Below, one piece after another: positions 16,397-24,141 of a stretch of DNA of 64,000 bases. Both the position numbers and the translations under genes were made by a program. Source of the DNA: CADCVT01 sp036389485 (lineage in GTDB: Bacteria > Actinomycetota > Thermoleophilia > Solirubrobacterales > Solirubrobacteraceae); NCBI GenBank assembly GCA_036389485.1, contig DASVPR010000048.1, positions 17,642 to 81,641 of the forward strand. The letters are read 5' to 3'. Numbering within the stretch: the stretch's first letter is position 1; every line of letters begins with the position of its first letter. The notes below the pieces were generated by a model. That model was not told where the DNA came from and searched no databases. It saw only the letters and a list, made by a program, of their open reading frames with translations.

Positions 16397-16549
16397 GTGA
16401 CCGATCGGCACGACGACCAGACCACGGGCCGCGCGGCGTACGACGCCCCGCGGCTCATCCCGCTCGGCTCCGTCGAGGAGCTGACGCTCGGCGACTTCGG
16501 CGGCATCGAGGACGGCCTCACCGGCAACCTCGAAGAGGGCAGCTTCTAA
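16397..16549 (+). CDS. Lasso-type RiPP precursor peptide 1
   Basis: A 50-residue peptide starting at GTG 16397, with GAGGAG ten bases upstream. The leader contains Tyr15-x2-Pro18-x-Leu20-x3-Gly24 and Glu-Glu-Leu-Thr-Leu, matching the actinobacterial lasso leader pattern Y-x2-P-x-L-x3-G with Thr two residues before the cleavage site. Cleavage after Leu31 would release the 19-residue core GDFGGIEDGLTGNLEEGSF. Gly1 and Glu7 or Asp8 would make the 7- or 8-residue isopeptide ring; 8 is the commoner size. No cysteine is present. It lies just ahead of a ligase-like gene and downstream of the synthetase-like gene and the PqqD/ABC operon. The leader match is strong; lasso topology is inferred. Confidence 0.82.
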   Translation: MTDRHDDQTTGRAAYDAPRLIPLGSVEELTLGDFGGIEDGLTGNLEEGSF

Positions 16550-18603
16550 CGGCAGTCGCAGCCTCGTCCCCGCAGGCCGAGGACGCGGCCACACGCGCAC
16601 TCAGGCTCGGCGAGACCGCCGGGCGCGCCGCGCTGCTCGCGTTCCCGTCCTTCCTGGTCGTCTACTTCAGCTTCAACGCCGGCGGGTTCTTCCCGGACTC
16701 GGTCGCGTTCGCGACGATCCTCGTCCTGCAGGTCCTCGTCCTGCGCACGACGCTCGCCCGCGACCCGGTCGGCGGCTTCAGCCTGCTGGCGTGGGTCCCC
16801 GCGGCGGCGCTCGCGCTCTTCGCGGCGTGGACGATGCTGTCGTCCGAGTGGTCGGACGCCCCCGGCCGCGCGATCGTCGAGGCCGACCGCGCGCTGCTCT
16901 ACGCGCTGGTCGTCGCGCTGTTCGCGTCGATGCGGCGCGAGCCCGGCGACCTGCGGTGGATGCTGCGCGGCGTCGCGGTCGCGCTGCTGTTCGTGTGCGT
17001 CGTCGGGCTGGTGACCCGCCTGCTGCCCGACACGTTCAGCGGCGACCTCGGCATCACGCCCGGGCGCCTCAGCCACCCCGTCACCTACTGGAACGCGCTC
17101 GGCGTGATGGCCGTCATGGGCGCGCTGCTGTTCCTGCACTTCAGCGCCGACGCCGCCGAGCCCCTCGCGGTCCGCGCGCTGTCGGCCGGCGCGGTGCCGA
17201 TCCTCGCCGTCACCGCGCTGTTCACGTTCTCGCGCGGCGCGATCGTCGTCGGCGCGCTGGGGATCGTCCTGTACCTCGTGCTCACGCTCGGCGCGGGCCA
17301 GCTGGCGGCGCTGCTGGCGACCGCGGTGCCGACCGCGGTCGCGCTCGTCTCGGCCTACGGCGCGGAGGCGCTGGCCTCGACCGACCCGACGCAGCCGCTC
17401 GCTGTCGAGCAGGGCAAGGACGTCGCGCTCGTGCTCGTGGTGGCGGTCGTGAACGCGATCGTCATCCGGGCCGCCCTGGGCGTGGCGGCGCCGCGGATCA
17501 CGCGCCTGGTCGCGAGGCGCACGACAGAGGGCGTCGCCGTGCGGGCGGCGTGGGGCCTCGGCGCGCTGGCGGCCGTCGTCGTGCTCCTCGCGGCGGGCGC
17601 GCCGCAGCGGGCGTCCGACGCCGTCGACACGTTCTTCCACGGCCAGGCGAAGCCGGCGGCGACCACCGACCTGCGCGCGCGGCTGGGCGCCGCCGAGAGC
17701 AGCGGCCGCGTCGAGCAGTGGGACGTCGCGCTCGACGGCTTCGCCGAGGAGCCGCTGCACGGCCACGGCGCGGGCATGTTCGAGGCGCTGTGGAACGAGG
17801 ACCGCTCGCAGGTGGAGCGGATGATCGACGCGCACGGCCTCTACCAGGAGGTGCTGGCCGAGCTGGGCCTCGTCGGCGCGCTGCTCGTCGTCATCGCGCT
17901 CGTGGCGATGCTCGCCGGCTTCGCCCTGCGCATGCGCGGGCGCGACCGCGCGCTCGGCGCCGCGCTGGTCGCCGTGGGGGTCGTGTGGTGCGCGCACGCC
18001 GGCGCCGATTGGGACTGGGAGACGCCGTCGACCGGCATCTGGCTGTTCGCGCTCGGCGGTCTGGCCGCGGCGCGCGCCCGGCTCCCCGGCGAGGAGGTCG
18101 AGCGCCCTTCGGGCCGGTGGACGGTCGTCGCCGCCCTGTGCCTGATCGCCGTCGCGATCGCCCCGCTCGTCGTGATGCTGTCGGAGCGGCGCGTGGCCAC
18201 CGCGGAGGCCGCCCTCGTCGCCGGGGACTGCGACACCGCCGCCGACGAGGCGCTCTCGTCGATCGACGCGCTCAATACCAGGCGCGAGCCGTTCGAGATC
18301 CTCGGCTTCTGCCGCGCGCAGGCCGGCTTCCCGCGCCAGGGCCGCGACGCGATGCTCAAGGCGGTCGAGCGCGACCCCGCGAACTGGGAGGCGCGCTACG
18401 GCCTCTCGCTCGTGCGGGCGCAGGCGGGCGAGGACCCGCGCCCCGACCTCGCCGCGGCGCGGCGCATGAGCCCGCTGGAGCCGCTGGTGGTCTCGACGCA
18501 GGAGCGGATCGCCGAGGCCGCGCGCTCCGAGTGGCCCCAGATCGCCGTCGAGGAGCAGCGCGCCGCGATCGAGAGCAGTAGGCTCACGGTCGCCGACCAG
18601 TAG
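16549..18603 (+). CDS. O-antigen ligase-like membrane protein with TPR-like tail; start unresolved
   Basis: A polytopic protein of about 680 residues. Roughly 12 membrane helices include the Thr-Tyr-Trp-Asn-Ala-Leu-Gly and Phe-Ser-Arg-Gly landmarks of the Wzy/WaaL family. A large loop carries a Gly-His-Gly-Ala-Gly-Met-Phe segment. The C-terminal 130 residues after the last helices look like helical TPR repeats (Asp-Pro-Ala-Asn-Trp-Glu-Ala-Arg-Tyr). The first ATG in frame is 16834, but clear membrane-helix coding (Phe-Pro-Ser-Phe-Leu-Val-Val-Tyr-Phe) continues upstream to the precursor stop at 16549, with no ATG, GTG or TTG between. Either a non-standard start, an artefactual base error or the truncated 589-residue form is used. 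It would link or polymerise the glycan outside the membrane. Confidence 0.72.
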   Translation, partial: TAVAASSPQAEDAATRALRLGETAGRAALLAFPSFLVVYFSFNAGGFFPDSVAFATILVLQVLVLRTTLARDPVGGFSLLAWVPAAALALFAAWTMLSSEWSDAPGRAIVEADRALLYALVVALFASMRREPGDLRWMLRGVAVALLFVCVVGLVTRLLPDTFSGDLGITPGRLSHPVTYWNALGVMAVMGALLFLHFSADAAEPLAVRALSAGAVPILAVTALFTFSRGAIVVGALGIVLYLVLTLGAGQLAALLATAVPTAVALVSAYGAEALASTDPTQPLAVEQGKDVALVLVVAVVNAIVIRAALGVAAPRITRLVARRTTEGVAVRAAWGLGALAAVVVLLAAGAPQRASDAVDTFFHGQAKPAATTDLRARLGAAESSGRVEQWDVALDGFAEEPLHGHGAGMFEALWNEDRSQVERMIDAHGLYQEVLAELGLVGALLVVIALVAMLAGFALRMRGRDRALGAALVAVGVVWCAHAGADWDWETPSTGIWLFALGGLAAARARLPGEEVERPSGRWTVVAALCLIAVAIAPLVVMLSERRVATAEAALVAGDCDTAADEALSSIDALNTRREPFEILGFCRAQAGFPRQGRDAMLKAVERDPANWEARYGLSLVRAQAGEDPRPDLAAARRMSPLEPLVVSTQERIAEAARSEWPQIAVEEQRAAIESSRLTVADQ

Positions 18604-18613
18604 GGCGACGGGG

Positions 18614-18997
18614 TCAGCCCGGGAGCGCGATCCGGCCCACGACGCGCCGCACGTTCCCGCGATCGGCACCCTGGAAGCGGCCGTCCGGCTGGATCCGGAC
18701 CGTGTAGCGGATCGTCTCCCCCGACGGGTAGCGCGCCACGCAGCGCCACGGGTTGCGCAGCTCGACGCCCGACTTCCCGGGCGTGCACTCGACCGACAGC
18801 GCCGGCTTGCCGTCGCCCGCCTCGCGCGGCTCGCGCGCCAGGCCCAGCGCGGCCTCCAGCGTGGCGGCGTCGAGCCGCGCGAGGCGCTGCTGCTCGAGCG
18901 CGAACGCCGACTCCTTCCCCCGGTCGCGCACGGCGAAGAAGGCCAGGAGCAGGCCCGCGAGGATGACCGGCCCGAAGAGGAGCAGTGCCCGTCGCAT
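18614..18997 (-). CDS. Membrane-anchored small protein of unknown function
   Basis: A 127-residue protein. One N-terminal membrane helix (about 4-21, Leu-Leu-Leu-Phe-Gly-Pro-Val-Ile) is followed by an exported region with two cysteines (Val-Glu-Cys-Thr-Pro and Arg-Cys-Val-Ala), possibly a disulfide, and a beta-rich end (Tyr-Thr-Val-Arg-Ile-Gln-Pro-Asp-Gly-Arg-Phe). The second half resembles small exported domains that follow a helical linker. ATG 18997 is the only sensible start. It is convergent with the ligase gene (10 bp apart) and divergent from the sigma factor gene at 19106. It could be an anti-sigma or sensor partner of that factor, but it lacks a recognisable anti-sigma zinc motif. 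Confidence 0.68.
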   Translation of the reverse strand: MRRALLLFGPVILAGLLLAFFAVRDRGKESAFALEQQRLARLDAATLEAALGLAREPREAGDGKPALSVECTPGKSGVELRNPWRCVARYPSGETIRYTVRIQPDGRFQGADRGNVRRVVGRIALPG

Positions 18998-19105
18998 CGG
19001 CGCCGCAGTGTCGCAGGCGCAGACGCCCGCTGGACCGTGCGGTCTGTCAAGTGGACCAATGGACGGTGTCGTGCGACGGCGGGGATCGGGGACAATGCCC
19101 GGACG

Positions 19106-19591
19106 ATGCGCGAAGCCGAGTTCGAGCGCCTGTACGCGGAGCATGCCCAGGGCCTGTTCGGCTTTCTGGCGTACCGGACGGGCGACCGGATCCTCGCGGA
19201 GGACCTGGTCGCGGACACGTTCGAGCGTGTCCTGCGGTCCCGCGCGCGCTTCGACCCCCGCCGCGGCAGGCAGAAGACGTGGATCTACGCGATCGCGATG
19301 AACCTGCTGCGCGACAGCGCGCGCCGCCGCCGCACCGAGGAGCGCGCGCTGGAGCACGTGGCCGTCGGCGCGGGGCCGGACGTCGACTTCCCGCACGACG
19401 AGCTCGACGAGCGCGACCAGCTCAAGCGGGCGATGGAGTGCCTGTCGCCGGAGGAGCGCGACGTCGTCGCGCTGCGCTTCGGCGGCGACCTGCCGGTGAA
19501 GGACATCGCGAGCACGATCGGCGAGTCGACGACGACGACCGAGGGCCGCCTCTACCGCGCCCTGCGCAAGCTCAAGCAGGAGCTGGGCTGA
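19106..19591 (+). CDS. ECF-type RNA polymerase sigma factor
   Basis: A 161-residue sigma-70 family ECF factor. Region 2 (about 1-75) has Phe-Glu-Arg-Leu-Tyr-Ala-Glu-His, Ala-Glu-Asp-Leu-Val-Ala-Asp-Thr-Phe and Thr-Trp-Ile-Tyr-Ala-Ile-Ala. Region 4 (about 105-160) has Leu-Ser-Pro-Glu-Glu-Arg-Asp-Val-Val-Ala-Leu-Arg-Phe and an HTH ending Arg-Leu-Tyr-Arg-Ala-Leu-Arg-Lys-Leu. The ATG at 19106 begins right at the fold. The 3' end overlaps the convergent epimerase by 20 bp. A typical anti-sigma gene does not follow. It is the only dedicated sigma factor in the window and a candidate regulator of the cluster. Confidence 0.88.
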   Translation: MREAEFERLYAEHAQGLFGFLAYRTGDRILAEDLVADTFERVLRSRARFDPRRGRQKTWIYAIAMNLLRDSARRRRTEERALEHVAVGAGPDVDFPHDELDERDQLKRAMECLSPEERDVVALRFGGDLPVKDIASTIGESTTTTEGRLYRALRKLKQELG

Positions 19592-20585
19592 CGCCCACCT
19601 CACCCGTCTCGCGCATCCACGCGACGGTCCGCTTCACGCCCTCCTCCATCGTGTACGGCAGCTCCCCGGCGATGGCCTGCGTCGCATGGAGATCGAAGAC
19701 CATCTCCGTGATGAGGTTCGCAAGGCGGAACGACGTCAGCGGCGGGTTGCGCCAGCCAAGCCTCTTCAGCCCGTCGCCGACGAGCGCCGGCGGCTTCAGC
19801 GCCGCGAGCGGCAGCGTGCGGATCGGCGGGGCGCCGAGCTCGGCGCGGATGCGCTCGGCCATCTCGCCGACGTTGATCGGCGGGTAGTCGGCGAGGTACA
19901 GCGTCCGGCGGTGCACCTGCTCGGCGGGCGCGTGCAGCATCCGGTCGATCTGGTGCACGGTGTTGCCGACGTATCCGAACGACTTGTCGACGACGTGGCC
20001 GCGCACGTTGACGTAGCGCCCCGCGGCCACCTGCAGGAAGAACGTCTTGTAGGGGACGTCGAACCACTCGCCCCAGATCGACGTCGGGCGCACGAGCGTC
20101 CACGGGACCGGCAGGTCCGCGGCGCGCACGATCTGCTCGCCGACGACCTTGCTCTCGCCGTACGGGTTCGGCGGGCACCAGTCGGTCTCGTGCTTCGGCT
20201 TGTAGGCGATGTCGCAGACCATCCGGCTCGACGCGAAGATCACGCGCCGGACCGACGGCGCGTCGCGCAGCGCATCCACGACCGCGCGCACGCCCTCGGT
20301 GTTCGCCGCGTACGCGGCGAGGTCGGCGCCGTCGAGGTCGGTGCGGGCGCCCATGTGCAGGACGGCCGTGGGCCGCAGCTCCGCGATCGCCGCGCGCAGT
20401 GCGTCGCCGTCGAGCGGGTCGAACCGCACCCACACGTCGCGGTGGGCGGGGTTGCGCGGCGGCGCCGGGTCGAGGTTGACCACCGTCGAGCCGCGCGCGC
20501 GGTAGTGCTGGACGAGGTTCGTCCCGATGAACCCGGACCCGCCCGTGATGAGCAGGCGTGCGTCGACGGCGTCGGCGGACGGCAT
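19572..20585 (-). CDS. NAD-dependent epimerase/dehydratase
   Basis: A 337-residue extended SDR enzyme. It has Thr-Gly-Gly-Ser-Gly-Phe-Ile-Gly (about 14-21), an active-site Ser-Ser-Arg-Met, and the catalytic Tyr-x3-Lys in Pro-Tyr-Gly-Glu-Ser-Lys. The segment Thr-Ser-Ile-Trp-Gly-Glu-Trp-Phe differs from the usual Asn-Val-Tyr-Gly-Pro, so the sugar substrate is probably unusual. It closes a minus-strand run with the GT4 at 20604 and the GDP-mannose 3,5-epimerase-like gene at 21831, suggesting work on a related GDP- or UDP-sugar. The exact reaction cannot be assigned. Confidence 0.8.
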   Translation of the reverse strand: MPSADAVDARLLITGGSGFIGTNLVQHYRARGSTVVNLDPAPPRNPAHRDVWVRFDPLDGDALRAAIAELRPTAVLHMGARTDLDGADLAAYAANTEGVRAVVDALRDAPSVRRVIFASSRMVCDIAYKPKHETDWCPPNPYGESKVVGEQIVRAADLPVPWTLVRPTSIWGEWFDVPYKTFFLQVAAGRYVNVRGHVVDKSFGYVGNTVHQIDRMLHAPAEQVHRRTLYLADYPPINVGEMAERIRAELGAPPIRTLPLAALKPPALVGDGLKRLGWRNPPLTSFRLANLITEMVFDLHATQAIAGELPYTMEEGVKRTVAWMRETGEVGVSPAPA

Positions 20586-20603
20586 GGCGATCGGAGCGCG
20601 GTT

Positions 20604-21824
20604 CTACGCCGCGGCGCGGACGGTCTGCCCGGCCTGCTCGACGACCCGCTCGAGCGACTCCTCGAAGCGCTCCGCGAAGCCGGCCGGCGTGAAGTGCTGC
20701 TGCGCGTAGGCGTAGGACGCGCGGCCGCGCCGCTCCACCTCGTCCGGGTCGGCCAGCAGCTCGGCGAGCTTCTGCGGGAACGTCTCGGGCCTCGAGCTGT
20801 CGACGACCCAGCCGGCGCCGGCCTCCTCGACGATCTTCGCGACCTCGCCTGCGGGGTTGACGGCGGCAAGCACCGGCAGCCCGTAGGCCATGAAGTTCAT
20901 GATCTTCGAGGGGATGTTGAACTCCGCGCCCTCGTAGCTCTGGCTGACGAACGCGATCGACGACTCCTGCAGCTGGCGCTCGAGCTCGTCGTCGTCGACG
21001 ACGCCGAGCATCCGCACGCGGTCGCTGGCGATCGCGCTGCGCACGTCGTCCGCCGCCATCCCGTTGCCGGTGATGACGAAGTCGACCTCCTGGCCGCGCA
21101 GCGCGTCGGACGCCTCGAAGGCGGCGACGAGCGGCTCGAGCCCCTGCGAGAAGCCGATGTTGCCCATGCTGAGCAGCCGCGCCGGCCGCGCCTTGCGCTC
21201 GGCCGAGGGCTCGGCCTTCGGCGTCCGCGTGGCGGGGTCGTAGATCAGCTCGATCTTCTCCTCCGGGACGCCCTTGCCGACGAGGTTGCGCGTGAACGCG
21301 CTCGACAGGACGACGATGCTGTCGGCCTCGCGGTACGCCGCCCGCTCGAGCTTCCGCGCCGCCTTGATGACCGGCGAGGTCTCGTCGACCAGCCCGGTGG
21401 AGGCCGCGCCGTCGGGGAGGATGTCGTGCAGCCAGACGACCCACGGCGCGCGCCGCAGCCGCGAGTTCGCGATGCCCGGCAGCAGCGCCGGGAACGACGG
21501 GGAGGCGGAGACGACGACGTCCGGCCTCCCGAGCGCGGGCAGCGCGGCGAACTGCGCCGCCATGAACGTCAGCTCCTGCCGGTAGCGCTCGGCCGCGCTG
21601 TCGCGGCCGATCCACAGCGGCAGCCGCAGCACCGGGATGCCGTTGCGCTGCTCGCGGTACGGGACGAGCTTCGTGCCCCAGCGGGGCTCGGGGTAGTGCG
21701 GATGGGCCGCGACCACGTCGACGACGTGGCCGCGGTCGCGCAGCCCCTCGGCCCACACCTTGCTCACCGGGCCGATGCCGGTGGGCTCGGGGTCGTAGTT
21801 GTAGCTCCAGAGCTGGATCCGCAC
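20604..21824 (-). CDS. GT4-type glycosyltransferase (WbuB-like)
   Basis: A 406-residue GT-B enzyme. It opens Leu-Trp-Ser-Tyr-Asn-Tyr-Asp-Pro-Glu-Pro-Thr-Gly-Ile-Gly, characteristic of the WbuB-like subgroup that often transfers deoxy- or amino-sugars. Further signs are Trp-Leu-His-Asp-Ile-Leu-Pro-Asp in the middle and, in the donor domain, Tyr-Glu-Gly-Ala-Glu-Phe-Asn-Ile-Pro-Ser-Lys, where the usual E-x7-E motif is replaced by the WbuB pattern. The start is GTG 21824, 6 bp after the stop of the upstream epimerase. Likely cytoplasmic and membrane-associated. Donor may be the product of the adjacent epimerases. Confidence 0.86.
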   Translation of the reverse strand: MRIQLWSYNYDPEPTGIGPVSKVWAEGLRDRGHVVDVVAAHPHYPEPRWGTKLVPYREQRNGIPVLRLPLWIGRDSAAERYRQELTFMAAQFAALPALGRPDVVVSASPSFPALLPGIANSRLRRAPWVVWLHDILPDGAASTGLVDETSPVIKAARKLERAAYREADSIVVLSSAFTRNLVGKGVPEEKIELIYDPATRTPKAEPSAERKARPARLLSMGNIGFSQGLEPLVAAFEASDALRGQEVDFVITGNGMAADDVRSAIASDRVRMLGVVDDDELERQLQESSIAFVSQSYEGAEFNIPSKIMNFMAYGLPVLAAVNPAGEVAKIVEEAGAGWVVDSSRPETFPQKLAELLADPDEVERRGRASYAYAQQHFTPAGFAERFEESLERVVEQAGQTVRAAA

Positions 21825-21830
21825 GACCGG

Positions 21831-22817
21831 CTAGCGCGCCGGGGCCACCGACGCGGCGACCTGGTCGTAGATCCAGGCGTACGTCTTCTCGAGGCCCTCC
21901 TGGAGCGTGATGCTCGGCGCCCAGCCCAGCAGCTCGGAGATCAGCGTGTTGTCGCTGTTGCGCCCGCGCACGCCCTTCGGCGCGTCTAGGTTGTACTGGC
22001 GCTCGAGCGTGATGCCCGCGATGCCCTCGACGATGTCGACGAGCTGGTTGATCGACACCATCTCGTCGCTGCCCAGGTTCAGCGGCTCGGTGATGTCCGA
22101 GTCCATGATCCGCTGCGTGCCGTAGGTGCAGTCGTCGATGTACATGAAGCTGCGCGTCTGCTCGCCGTCGCCCCAGATCTCGATCTCGTGGCGGCCGGTC
22201 AGCATCGCCTCGGCGACCTTGCGGCAGATGGCGGCCGGCGCCTTCTCGCGCCCGCCGGTCCAGGTGCCCTCCGGGCCGTAGACGTTGTGGTAGCGCGCGA
22301 CGCGGGTGTACAGCCCGAAGTCCTCGCGGAAGTGGCGGCACATGCGCTCGCTGAAGAGCTTCTCCCAGCCGTAGCCGTCCTCCGGCATCGCCGGGTAGGC
22401 GTCGCTCTCCTTGAGGCCCGGGTTGTCCGGGTCGGTCTGCTTGTCGCCGGCGTAGACGCAGGCCGACGAGGAGTAGAAGAACTTCGCGACGTCGTGCTTC
22501 AGCGCGGCCTGGAGCATGTGCGTGTTGACGAGCACCGACAGCATGCAGAGGGCCTTGTTGTTCTCGATGAAGCCCATCCCGCCCATGTCGGCGGCCAGCT
22601 GGTAGACCTCGTCCGCGCCGGTCAGCGCCTCGTCGCACGCGTCCGCGAGGCGGAGGTCGAGCACGAGGTTCTCGACGTCGTCGTGCACCTGGTACCACTC
22701 GTCGAGCGGCTTGACGTCCACCGACCGGACGCGGAAGCCCTGGTCGAGGAGGGTCTTGGCGAGGTGGCCGCCGATGAAGCCGCCGCCGCCGGCGACGACG
22801 ATCAGATCGCTGCTCAT
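21831..22817 (-). CDS. GDP-mannose 3,5-epimerase-like enzyme
   Basis: A 328-residue SDR enzyme. The match to GDP-mannose 3,5-epimerase is unusually strong at motif level: Ala-Ala-Asp-Met-Gly-Gly-Met-Gly-Phe-Ile, Ser-Ser-Ser-Ala-Cys-Val-Tyr (catalytic cysteine), Tyr-Gly-Trp-Glu-Lys (Tyr-x3-Lys), Asn-Val-Tyr-Gly-Pro-Glu-Gly-Thr-Trp-Thr-Gly-Gly-Arg-Glu-Lys-Ala-Pro and Gln-Thr-Arg-Ser-Phe-Met-Tyr-Ile. Known family members convert GDP-D-mannose to GDP-L-galactose and GDP-L-gulose. GDP-mannose is also the substrate of Gmd at 53028. ATG 22817 starts the fold. A 121-bp gap upstream contains a motif shared with the region before 32610. Confidence 0.87.
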   Translation of the reverse strand: MSSDLIVVAGGGGFIGGHLAKTLLDQGFRVRSVDVKPLDEWYQVHDDVENLVLDLRLADACDEALTGADEVYQLAADMGGMGFIENNKALCMLSVLVNTHMLQAALKHDVAKFFYSSSACVYAGDKQTDPDNPGLKESDAYPAMPEDGYGWEKLFSERMCRHFREDFGLYTRVARYHNVYGPEGTWTGGREKAPAAICRKVAEAMLTGRHEIEIWGDGEQTRSFMYIDDCTYGTQRIMDSDITEPLNLGSDEMVSINQLVDIVEGIAGITLERQYNLDAPKGVRGRNSDNTLISELLGWAPSITLQEGLEKTYAWIYDQVAASVAPAR

Positions 22818-22916
22818 GAAGTTGGAACTCTCCGGTGACGGTTGCGTGTCACGCCGACGCAGGGGACGGGACGCGGCGAGAAAGGACTTTAGCCGTCCAT
22901 GACCTCCGGCGGCCCA

Positions 22917-22935
22917 AAATCAGCAGATGTACGAC
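22917..22935 (-). promoter_or_regulatory. Conserved 19-bp motif, copy 1
   Basis: The plus-strand sequence AAATCAGCAGATGTACGAC lies in the 121-bp gap before the epimerase gene, its near edge 100 nt from that minus-strand start. The same 19 bases with one change occur at 32704-32722, 94 nt from another minus-strand start. It contains no clear palindrome. It may be a binding site or an extended promoter element; orientation is inferred from the matching distances. Confidence 0.45.
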
Positions 22936-22938
22936 CTT

Positions 22939-24141
22939 TTACGCGGCGGCGAGGCGGTGCCGCCGCGCCAGCGCGACCTCGAAGGCGCGCAGGTGCGCGG
23001 CCATGCACGAGTCGATCCCGCAGTGCTCGACGGCGAACCGCCGGCCCGCGGCGCCCATGCGCTCGCGCAGCTCCTCGTCGACGAGGAGCCCGGCGGTGCG
23101 GGCGGTGAGGCCTTCCGCGTCGTTCTCGCCGACGACGTGACCCCAGCCGTCCCGCACCACGTCGGCGACCCCGCCCGCGAGGGTGGAGACGACGGGGATG
23201 CCGCACGCCTCCGCCTCCATGACGACGGTCGGAACGCCCTCCGAGTTCGGCTCGGACGTCATCCAGAAGACGTCGAACGCCGGGAGCAGCTGCGCGACCC
23301 GGCGGCCGCCGTCGCGCCACACCAGCTCGTCGCCCAGGCGCAGGCCGAGCCGCCCGGCCTCCTCCCACAGGCCCTCCGCGTAGCCGGGGTGGGTCTCGTA
23401 GGTCCCGCCGAGGATCACGAAGCGGACGCCGGGGTGGGCGTCGCGCAGCTTCGCCGCGGCGCGGATGAACGTCCCGTGGCCCTTCTGCGGGTTGAGGTTG
23501 CCGACGTTGCCGACGACGAGGTCGTCCGGGCGCAGGCCAAGCTCCTCGCGCGCGGCGGCGCGCCGCTCGGGATCCGGGCGGAACGCGTCCGTGTCGACCG
23601 GCGCGACGAACGGGACGAACCGCTCACCGAGCTCGACGACGCCCGGGTGCTGCCGCGCGACCGTGACGCCCGTGCACATGACGACGTCGGCCCAGTTGCG
23701 CATGACGGGCTGGAACGCGCGGCGCAGCGCCATCGGCGTCTTCGACCCGATGATCTGCCAGATGACGCCGGCCCCCTCGAGGTGGCCGGCGAGGATCCCG
23801 TGCGGGTTCTCGAGCGCCTGCACGAGGACGACGTCGGCGCGCTCGGCGCGGATCAGCCCGCGCAGCGCCTTGACCTCGGGGCCGAACGTCGAGAGCAGCT
23901 CGAGGTGGAGCCGGGGGTCGGGCCGGGCGCGCAGGCGGTGCAGCGGCAGCTGCACGACGCGCACGCCGGCGTCGCGCAGGCGGTCGGCCGCGGTGCCGGT
24001 CTCGGTCGGCAGCGCGACGGTCTGGTCCCACCCGGCCTCGCGCAGCGGCGCGTCCAACCGGATGAGCCGCTGGTGCGGGCCGCAGAAGACGGGGATGTGG
24101 TTGACGACGAGCAGGCGCCGGCGCGGCGCGGCGTCGCTCAC
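22939..24141 (-). CDS. GT4-type glycosyltransferase
   Basis: A 400-residue GT-B enzyme. An N-terminal Val-Val-Asn-His-Ile-Pro opening and Val-Gly-Asn-Val-Gly-Asn-Leu-Asn-Pro-Gln-Lys-Gly at the start of the donor domain are typical of GT4. The second motif is Glu-Pro-Asn-Ser-Glu-Gly-Val-Pro-Thr-Val-Val-Met-Glu-Ala, the E-x7-E pair. GTG 24141 overlaps the stop of the upstream epimerase by 3 nt (GTGA), so the two are coupled. That neighbour suggests a hexuronic acid or galactose-type donor, but this is inference. The longer in-frame extension covers the epimerase gene in another frame and is rejected. Confidence 0.86.
   Translation of the reverse strand: MSDAAPRRRLLVVNHIPVFCGPHQRLIRLDAPLREAGWDQTVALPTETGTAADRLRDAGVRVVQLPLHRLRARPDPRLHLELLSTFGPEVKALRGLIRAERADVVLVQALENPHGILAGHLEGAGVIWQIIGSKTPMALRRAFQPVMRNWADVVMCTGVTVARQHPGVVELGERFVPFVAPVDTDAFRPDPERRAAAREELGLRPDDLVVGNVGNLNPQKGHGTFIRAAAKLRDAHPGVRFVILGGTYETHPGYAEGLWEEAGRLGLRLGDELVWRDGGRRVAQLLPAFDVFWMTSEPNSEGVPTVVMEAEACGIPVVSTLAGGVADVVRDGWGHVVGENDAEGLTARTAGLLVDEELRERMGAAGRRFAVEHCGIDSCMAAHLRAFEVALARRHRLAAA

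Noticed and set aside
16546..19218. An 890-codon minus-strand frame
   Set aside because: It is antisense to the ligase-like gene and is dominated by Arg, Glu and Asp runs without motifs. The real minus-strand gene within it (18614-18997) lies in its own frame.
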